DNA of 64,000 nt from Zea mays (Eukaryota > Streptophyta > Magnoliopsida > Poales > Poaceae): contig NC_050098.1 of assembly GCF_902167145.1 (NCBI RefSeq), positions 33,412,501 through 33,476,500 on the forward strand. The letters are read 5' to 3'. Position numbers and translations under genes: made by a program. The notes beneath the pieces are model-generated. The model was not told the origin of the DNA, did not search any database, and saw only the letters and a program-made list of their open reading frames with translations. Positions 57,406-64,000 of the stretch are shown in pieces (positions within the stretch are counted from its first letter, which is position 1; every line of letters starts with the position of its first letter).

Positions 57406-59562
57406 TAGAAGTGCTTCGTACTCAGCAATATTATTTGTGCAACTGAAATCCAGTTTGACTGCATAACATGTTTTGACTTATGAAGGTGCCACTAGGACCG
57501 CAGCTGCTCTTGCACCGAAGGCTCCCCAAGAACCATCGCAAAACACTGTCCAAGCTTCGGCATCTTTTCTTGTTCCCTCTTCGTGAGCCCCTGGCGTCCA
57601 ATCAGCGATGAAATCTGCTAGCGCTTGAGATTGAATTGAAGATCTGTGCACGTAATCAATAGTGAATTCATTAAGCTCCACGGCCCATTTTCCAATCCTT
57701 CCAGTAGCTTCTCTATTCCTCATGATATCCTTCAGGGGTTGTGATGAAGGAACAATTATGTGATATGCTTGAAAATAATGTCGAAGCTTCCTGGACGCCA
57801 TTAACACAACATACAACACCTTCTCCAATACTGTATAGTTTTTCTTTGATAAACTCAAAACTTCGGAGACAAAGTATACTGGGACTTGCTTTTTAGCTTG
57901 TCCTTCGAGCTTCTCTTGTACAAGTGTCGCACTTACTGCAGAATGCGAAGCTGCCACATACAACAGCAATGGAGCCCCTAGCACGGGTGGAGTTAATGTT
58001 GTTAAATCGATCAGATATTGCTTCAGCTCCTCGAAAGCTTTCTGTTGAGTTGAGCCCCATTGAAAAACTTCAGCTGACTTTAGTACTTCAAAGAATGGTA
58101 AATTTCTTTTTGCTGATCTAGATATAAATCGATTCAAAGATGCCAGTCTTCCTGTCAACCGTTGGGCCCCCTTCTTTGTGCGTGGCGTCTCCATTCGAAG
58201 GATAGCTTCGATCTTGCTTGGGTTGGCTTCGATCCCCTTCGTTGAAACTAGACAGCCAAGGAACTTTCCCTTCTTCACTCCGAAGACACATTTTTCTGGA
58301 TTTAATTTCAGGCCAGCTTGCCTAAAATTAGCAAATGTTTCCTTCAGATCGGTAATGTGATTTTCTTGCTTCGTGCTCTTCACTATAATGTCATCAACAT
58401 ATGTTAGCACATTTCTGCCTATTTGAGAGTGAAGGACCTTGGCTGTCATCCTGCTGAAGTTTCCTCCAGCATTCTTGAGCCCCTCAGGCACCCGAAGATA
58501 GCAATATGTACCACTGGGGGTTATGAAGCTGGTCTTTGGTTCATCTTCCTTCTTCATCTAGATTTGGTGGTAGCCTGAATAACAATCTAGCAGACTCATG
58601 AGCTCTGACGAAGCTGCTGCATCTACTAGAGAATCTATTCTTGGTAATGGAAACTCATCCTTTGGACAAGCCTTGTTCAGATCAGTAAAATCAATGCACA
58701 TTCTCCATTTACAATTGGCCTTCTTCACCATAACAGTGTTGGCGAGCCATTCTGGGTATTTCACTTCTCTGATGACACCAGCACTAAGAAGTCTTTTTAC
58801 TTCGTTCCGAGCACCTTCGGCCTTATCGTCAGACATTTTCCGAAGCTTTTGTTTCCTGGGTCGGAAGGATGGATCGACATTGAGGGAATGTTCAATGACA
58901 TCCCTGTTGACACCACAGAGATCATTGGCTGACCATGCAAAAACATCTTTGTTGTTGAATAAAAACCTTATCAAGGTTTTCTCTTGCTCTTCAGATAATT
59001 GAGACCCCAACAATACCTTCTGCTCTGCAATGTCTTCACATAGAAGCATGGGCTTCGGCTGATCAGCCGAAGCAGCCTTCTCTCTTCTGTACTTATACTG
59101 TTCACAAGCTTTGGCTCCATCTATATTGTGAATTGCTTTTGAGTCTGTCCAATTTCCTTCAGCCTTTCTGCCAGCTTCCTGACTTCCATGAATAGCAATA
59201 GGCCCTTGGTCCGAAGGTATCTTCATGCATAGATATGCTGGATGAAGAATTGCTTCGAATGCGTTGAGTGTTCCACGACCAATGATCGCATTGTAGGGAT
59301 ATTCCATGTCAACAATATCAAACACAACATGTTCAGTTCTTGTATTGTGGACAAATCCGAAGGTCACTGGCATTGTGATCTTGCCAAGTGCTACAATCTG
59401 CCTTCCTCCGAAACCAAAGAGAGGGTGTGTAGCATCATGGATCTTATCCTCTTGTTCTTGCATCTGTCTGAAGGCTTTAGCAAATATGATATCCGCGGCA
59501 CTGCCTGTATCAACCAGAACATTGTGGACTAGAAATCCTTTGATGACACAAGATATGACCAT
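57406..59562 (-). pseudogene. Tat element 2: protease, reverse transcriptase, RNase H (broken)
   Basis: From 59562: aspartic protease with LVDTGSAADIIF and the flap-side IGRGTLNAF. Reverse transcriptase: EVKYPEWLANTVMVKK, CIDFTDLNKACPKDEFPLPR, LDCYSGYHQI, then TAG at 58560-58558 (TGG expected), continuing MKKEDEPKTSFITP and NVLTYVDDIIVKS. RNase H of the gypsy type follows (PVLGAPLLLYVAAS, VYFVSEVLS). Then comes the start of the second RNase H, TVFCDGSWGAFGARAA, ended by a stop at 57478. The usual catalytic YVDD is intact. With gag missing, the element could act only in trans. Confidence 0.88.
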
Positions 59563-59836
59563 AGCATCGTTGTGAGGGTAATCCTTGAGCTAAAGGTCCT
59601 CTTGGGAGAAGGTAATTGGGATGTGAGACCATTTTGACTTGATGAAGGGTCCCTGCACCCCAACATGTTGTACCCTTCTCTGGGCCTCCTTCTTTTGCTT
59701 CTTGTTGGCCGGCTCTGAGCATGAACCGCCTGTTATCGGGAGTACCAGCTTCGTAGCCGAAGCAGCTTCAGCTTGGTTGTTAAACGAAGCCATCAGCTCA
59801 AAAAGTGGAAGTGAGTTCACCTGAGGTGGGGGTCAA
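59563..59836 (-). pseudogene. Tat element 2: PBS and pre-protease remnant (gag deleted)
   Basis: The minus strand reads TTGACCCCCACCTCAG (59836-59821) next to the LTR, the PBS. It is followed within a few bases by coding that belongs after the gag knuckle: ELMASFNNQAEAAS, KKQKKEAQRRVQHVG and KSKWSHIPITFSQEDL, then TAG. In a complete element more than 1 kb of gag would lie between. Hence gag is deleted. Confidence 0.78.
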
Positions 59837-60420
59837 TGTTGGGAACTTGTTCTCAAATGCTTCGAATTAAGAACAAGGCAACATAAAATGTTAAATGTTA
59901 ATGCCCTTCGTCCATTGAAGCATTATCTCTCCAAGGGTATAATGATCTTCGGACGAAGGTCGTGAACAAAGATCACGAAGGTCATACCTTCGTGATTAAA
60001 GTTATGAAATAATGAAAGATAAAATATATAAAATATGAAACATGAAAAAATAATATATCAAAACACTTAAACTTATTCACATATTTTATCATACAAACTT
60101 AAATATTAAAACATGACATTTAATCACATTTATACCTTCGTCTTGACAGAAGGCAACGATCCAAGTGTTGCGTGCAAGTGATATCACGGGTCGTAGCCTA
60201 TGAGAAATTACATTCATGCCCTTTACAAATGCTTACAATCATAATACAAGCTATCACGGGTCGATTGGTCATTTCATCTTTAAGTCGGTTCACTCCTTCG
60301 TCTTGAGACATGTCACTATGCCGAAGCTTTATGGGTGATAGCTTCGGCACTGCTTTTTAGAGGATCTGCCGAAGGTGTTTCTTCTTACAGGATCTTCGGC
60401 GACGAAGCATACCCCCAACA
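59837..60420 (-). repeat. Tat element 2, 5' LTR (right), TATA region deleted
   Basis: 584 bp versus 629 bp in the left LTR. At about 60181-60196 the segment holding the TATA box and the GTAC...GTAC palindrome is replaced by ATCACGGGTCG, a copy of the nearby ATCACGGGTCGA (60253-60264). Confidence 0.88.
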
Positions 60421-60425
60421 CCAGG

Positions 60426-61370
60426 CTCCAATTTTTCAAACTTGATGAGTTGCATTCTACAACACTGACTAGCTGAAGAGCAACTGATGAAAGAAATAAT
60501 CAAACACGAATTAGGTAGTGTCCGAGCCATCGGGTTTGGCATATACTATCTCCATTCTTGAATATTTGCCATATGTTAGCTTATTTTTGAACTAAAACGT
60601 GACAAATAAAAAGAACGGATGAAATATCATATTTGGTTTGATTTCAGATGAAACCAAAACACTCTAAAAGTGTAATATTCTTCTAATATGTTGCATCTCT
60701 GGGTTTCCCAAAAACGATCCAATTTGAGTGCTCCTTTCTTCGTTTTTGTCACTAGCATCCTCATCCTCTTCTATTCTGCCTCACCCTGGAACAAAAAAAA
60801 TGGAGCCACTCCATTTTATTTTCACTATGGAACTAAAAAAGCAAAGTGACTCTTTCGGACTTCCAAACACACAATCAGGGAGAACTTGCATTCCACCACC
60901 ATTCTCTGTACAACCAACCAATCATACATTAAAGATTAGTTTGAAAACTTAAATCTCCTTGAAGATTAAAGGGACAATTAGTTCATTTGCACATTAGTCC
61001 TCTCTAACTCTTAAAGGAATTTGAGTCTTCAAACTAGTTCTAATATGCATGTATACTTCGTTTGAGACCTTAGTATCTTTCTGGGAAAATAAATAAATAA
61101 AGTGTCTACATCTGATCATCTCGTAAGCAGTGACTTAAGCATGCAATACATCAATAGAGTACTTAATTACCAGCCGGTGTCAAGTGCTTGAACGACAGTA
61201 CAATCATGTGTCTAATTTGCATCATTCATCTGGTGCAGTTCTGACTATAGTGTCGTCCTAATCTGTTCCATCTAACCAGCTAATGAACAAAGCACTGGTT
61301 ACTTCCTCGTACCTTCGAGATTCTAACTTCGTAACGAGGCGAACTTGGACCTCAAATGCTACTCCTGCTA
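60426..61370. other. Low-copy-looking AT-rich DNA without genes
   Basis: No ORF, RNA gene or LTR sequence recognised. It could be intergenic or near-gene DNA. The junction with Tat element 2 is the target site at 60421-60425. Confidence 0.4.
60546..60624. mobile_element. Short degenerate Stowaway-like MITE
   Basis: The arms CATTCTTGAATATTTGCCA (60553-60571) and TGACAAATAAAAAGAACGG (60600-60618) are imperfect inverted repeats, resembling the Stowaway TCCGTTC-type end. TA-like flanks. Confidence 0.4.
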
Positions 61371-61530
61371 CTCCCTTCGTCCCAATTTATAATTCGTTTG
61401 AGTTTTTAGGCCAAATTCGACCAGCTTGTCTTATCAAAATTTTCAAAAAAACTGAAAATTTCAAAATCAAAATTAAAATATATTTTATGCTAAACAATAC
61501 TATAGTAAAAATGATATTATTTTATCTTAT
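61371..61530. mobile_element. Stowaway-like MITE, left end only
   Basis: Starts CTCCCTTCGTCCCAATTTAT right after TA (61369-61370), the Stowaway consensus. No matching right end is seen before other repeat sequence begins near 61535. Confidence 0.5.
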
Positions 61531-61654
61531 TTTAGGACACGTTTGGTTACATGAGTATCTACGCGCATGTGCCGATAAAAGTGACTTTATTTTTAGGCCA
61601 CCCTTAGTTCAATTAGTTCTAGACTAAAGTTTAGTTCCTATCCCTATTTGGTTA

Positions 61655-61940
61655 GAGCATCTCCAACAACGTGGCCTATAAAAATACCCAATAATTTAAA
61701 ATTAAGTATATTTTATAGAATTTAGGGCACCAATAAAATATCTCGATCCAACAGTAAAACCTCAAATCTAGATTATAGAGCAACACACTACGGTGTAATA
61801 TATTTGAGGCACTTGAGATGATGCCCTATAATTTTTTGACCAAATTTTATAAAATGAGACACTGTTGGAGTAGTTTTTTTCTGCATAGAGCCCCATATTT
61901 CAATTTGAGGCACCAATTTGAGGCATTATTGGAAATGCTC
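61655..61940. mobile_element. Tourist-like MITE A
   Basis: 286 bp, ends GAGCATCTCCAA and TTGGAAATGCTC, flanked by TTA at 61652-61654 and 61941-61943. PIF/Harbinger target preference. Confidence 0.75.
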
Positions 61941-62437
61941 TTATAGGGACTAAACAGATTCTGAACACATTAATTATAGTATACAAAGACTAAAATATCC
62001 CTTGTCTTAGGGCCTATTTGGTTCCTTTAGTCTAGGGACTAAAGTTTAATCAAGTGAAAGTTTAGTCCCTGCCATGTTTGGTTGCAGGGACTAAAAGTAT
62101 TTAGAACGCATTAAATAACTAAGAAAACTAAAATGCCCCTTAACATTCTTTCACCATTAGTGCAACTGAAATAAATAAGGGACAAAAGGTGGAACTAATA
62201 TGGTTTAGTTCTTTTTAGTCACCCCTTAAGCGACTAGTACTAAAACAGTTTAGTCTCAGTTTTATTTCCACAATTTAAATATTTCGGAACTAAATGAGAC
62301 TAAAATAGAGGGACTGATTTATTAGTCCCTCAAACCAGTCGTAGCCTTAATTCATGTGAACGACACCATCTCATTGTAGGCAACCAATAACAAGCAGGAG
62401 GGCTACCGGCGAGAAAAAAATGTTTTAGTCCCCTTTA

Positions 62438-62650
62438 GAGCATGTATAACCTAGAGCTACTTGCTCGGTTTTCTAAGAAAATGTATCATACAACACTGAG
62501 CCACTAGCATATTAATGCAGTTAAGAGACAATATATATAGAAAGCCGTGAACAGATGGACTCCTCGTGAAGAGTTTGTTTCTTGATTTTTTTTCAGTTAA
62601 CCCCAGAGACCCTAAAGAAACCACCTCAATTAATAGAGTTGTACATGCCC
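62438..62650. mobile_element. Tourist-like MITE B
   Basis: 213 bp, ends GAGCATGTATAAC and GTTGTACATGCCC, flanked by TTA at 62435-62437 and 62651-62653. Confidence 0.72.
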
Positions 62651-62964
62651 TTAGCACTCATTTGAGAGACTAGATACTAAAATCAATTAGTCTCTACTTT
62701 AATCCTTCAGTTTGATAAAAAAACTAAATAAGACTAAAAACTAGGGACTAACCATTAATCCCTCTAACTAAACAGTGCCAATTTCTCCATGTGTTTTCGA
62801 TTAGACTTCGTCTTTGCCTCATGAATTGATTATGCAAATGAGTACAAGAGAGACGGTTAGTGGCTCCCCAGCTCGGACAGTAATAAGGTTGGCGCGATAC
62901 TAACTTCATCTACAAAGCAAACAAAGGCAACCACCTTATCCTTTACGATTCTTGATTATTTATA

Positions 62965-63113
62965 ATATGTTTGGTTTGAGGTTAAAATAGGATAAGATGG
63001 AGGCGACGACACGTCTCCACGATTTTTTAAAATCACGCCACCACAGAAAATTGTTCCGGTGTTCAGCTCGCAAACATGGTCGTCTCTTCCATCCCATGTT
63101 CAATCAAACATAT
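62965..63113. mobile_element. Candidate MITE C
   Basis: Ends ATATGTTTGGTTTGA and TCAATCAAACATAT are inverted repeats, with further pairing inward (AGATGGAGGCGAC with GTCGTCTCTTCCATC). The target duplication is not clear. Confidence 0.5.
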
Positions 63114-63416
63114 CCTTATGTTACGGTCAAAGTCATGATTGATGAATGCCTTTAAATTAAAGAACAAATGACGTTTTCAGTTGCTCACATCTCATACAGA
63201 AAACTGATTTTATGGATGGAAACTTTTTCTTTTTCAATTGCTTCAAAGCGATAACCCGAATTTGCCATTTAAAAGTTCGAACCAACCCATTTGGAAGCTT
63301 CCTATCTTTTACATCCAAGCTATATATAAAGATGCGCTCACGTCATTGGGCCGCGATGATTGGGATGGCGATAAGTTTACCATGTTAATTTTTTCTTTGT
63401 CATGATAAAGAGCTAT

Positions 63417-63609
63417 GGTGTTGTTTGGTTCACATATTTATAATGTGATAAGTAACTAATAACGATAAATCATGTTTGTTCAAGTCCAACGTAATCATAT
63501 GCCACACTAGAAAGTGATATTGACTTATTTAAACTTATTATCACTGATATTCGAGTAAAAATCATTATCATGCCATTTACGTTACATTTCGTGAAAACCA
63601 AACGACACC
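63417..63609. mobile_element. MITE D (Tourist- or hAT-like)
   Basis: 193 bp, ends GGTGTTGTTTGGTTCAC and GTGAAAACCAAACGACACC, flanked by TAT at 63414-63416 and 63610-63612. Confidence 0.7.
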
Positions 63610-63615
63610 TATATA

Positions 63616-63805
63616 CTACCTTCAATCAATTTATAATTTGTTTGACTTTTTTACTAAGTTATCTGGTCCGTAATCGTTAGACTTTAATGTGATATCGTTT
63701 AACATATGATATAAGTTACCTTTAAATTTTTTTTAAATGAATAAGACGAGTCGATCAAACTTAGTATAAAAAAGTTAAATGAATTATAAATTAGGACAGA
63801 AGGAG
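63616..63805. mobile_element. Stowaway MITE E
   Basis: 190 bp, ends CTACCTTCAATCAATTTATA and TATAAATTAGGACAGAAGGAG with TA at 63614-63615 and 63806-63807. It lies only 6 bp from MITE D. Confidence 0.75.
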
Positions 63806-63850
63806 TAGTTCAGATTTTGCATTTCCAAACCATTCACATTGAAAATCATA

Positions 63851-64000
63851 GAGCATCTCTAAGAGAGGTCCTAATTAACAAAGATGTATTTTAAAATATA
63901 AGGTTTTAGACCATAGAACGCTATCCAACAATGGTCCTATTACATTAAAATTCATCTAGCCATTGTAGGGTCTCAAATCCTAAATATAGGATCCGATATA
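63851..64000. mobile_element. Possible Tourist-like MITE F, cut by the window edge
   Basis: Starts GAGCATCTCTAAGAGAGG, like the end of MITE A. The other end lies outside the window. Confidence 0.4.

Larger units (their letters stand above)
35785..60420 (-). mobile_element. Tat-lineage gypsy element 2 (pol plus antisense gene, no gag)
   Basis: Target duplication CCAGG at 35780-35784 and 60421-60425; LTRs start TGTTGGG and end CCCCCAACA. Minus-strand order from the right: 5' LTR, PBS, a short pre-protease remnant, protease, reverse transcriptase, RNase H, second RNase H, integrase, tandem repeats. Then comes the plus-strand antisense gene and the 3' LTR. Gag is missing. A Helitron and chromovirus 2 are inserted in the spacer between tandem repeats and antisense gene. 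The extra RNase H domain and the antisense gene identify the Tat lineage. Confidence 0.9.
61535..62785. repeat. GGGACTAAA-rich composite repeat carrying two Tourist-like MITEs
   Basis: Many copies of GGGACTAAA and TTTAGTCCC in both orientations, with TTTGGTT and ACTAAAATGCCC phrases repeated (for example 61995-62010, 62030-62100, 62120-62140, 62290-62335, 62735-62765). This looks like several related grass MITEs inserted in one another. Exact ends are not resolved. Confidence 0.5.

Noticed and set aside
60728..60952. 74-codon ORF right of Tat element 2
   Set aside because: No recognisable domain, low-complexity start, no promoter or splice context; too short to support.

Overview
The window is plant nuclear DNA made almost entirely of nested transposable elements. 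The organism is most likely maize (Zea mays) or a very close relative. Reasons: Sirevirus-type Copia LTRs full of CACCGGACAGTCCGGTG palindromes (the Opie/Ji type abundant in maize), long-LTR Tekay/Del chromoviruses, a Helitron with the TC...CTAG termini and 3' hairpin of the abundant maize class, and many Tourist/Stowaway MITEs. I found no complete ordinary host gene, rRNA, tRNA or CRISPR array.

Layout. (1) A minus-strand Sirevirus copy (outer Sirevirus) enters from the left edge and ends at 35241. It is split by two insertions. (2) The first is Tat element 1 (1582-19241, plus strand, TSD GTGGC), which carries gag and an intron-containing antisense gene but no pol. Its 5' LTR holds a Cassandra TRIM (2204-3010), whose LTRs contain 5S rRNA-like sequence. 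Its gag is interrupted by a full-length but decayed Sirevirus (3541-13022, TSD CTACC), itself hit by a Tourist-like MITE (7774-8093). (3) The second insertion in the outer Sirevirus is chromovirus 1 (19533-35068, plus strand, TSD CCTTT), with 4.7-kb LTRs, an upstream orf0, gag-pol and a chromodomain. (4) 35247-35784 is the 3' part of an older gypsy LTR with its primer binding site. (5) Tat element 2 (35785-60420, minus strand, TSD CCAGG) has pol but no gag, plus the antisense gene on the plus strand. It is interrupted by a Helitron carrying a three-exon PP2C gene fragment (40186-41796) and by the nearly intact chromovirus 2 (41859-55339, minus strand, TSD CACAC). (6) From 60426 to the right edge there are no LTR elements, only low-copy-looking AT-rich DNA with a dense series of MITEs, as often seen near genes.

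How the parts relate. The two Tat elements share LTR sequence blocks, a tandem-repeat array, and an antisense gene with its own TATA box and two introns at matching positions. One copy keeps gag and the other keeps pol. The two chromoviruses share the order orf0, gag-pol, chromodomain, and in all four cases the orf0 or gag start codon directly follows a splice-acceptor-like AG. Two proteins from different lineages (the chromovirus 2 orf0 and the Tat element 2 antisense protein) begin with MAR-x-R-x-TAR, resembling the histone H3 tail. This is the most unusual signal in the window.

Element boundaries are well supported: five LTR elements have matching 5-bp target duplications, and Cassandra has a near match. 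Family names beyond clade level are uncertain because no database could be searched. Nearly all coding regions are pseudogenes with stops or frameshifts; chromovirus 2 is the exception.
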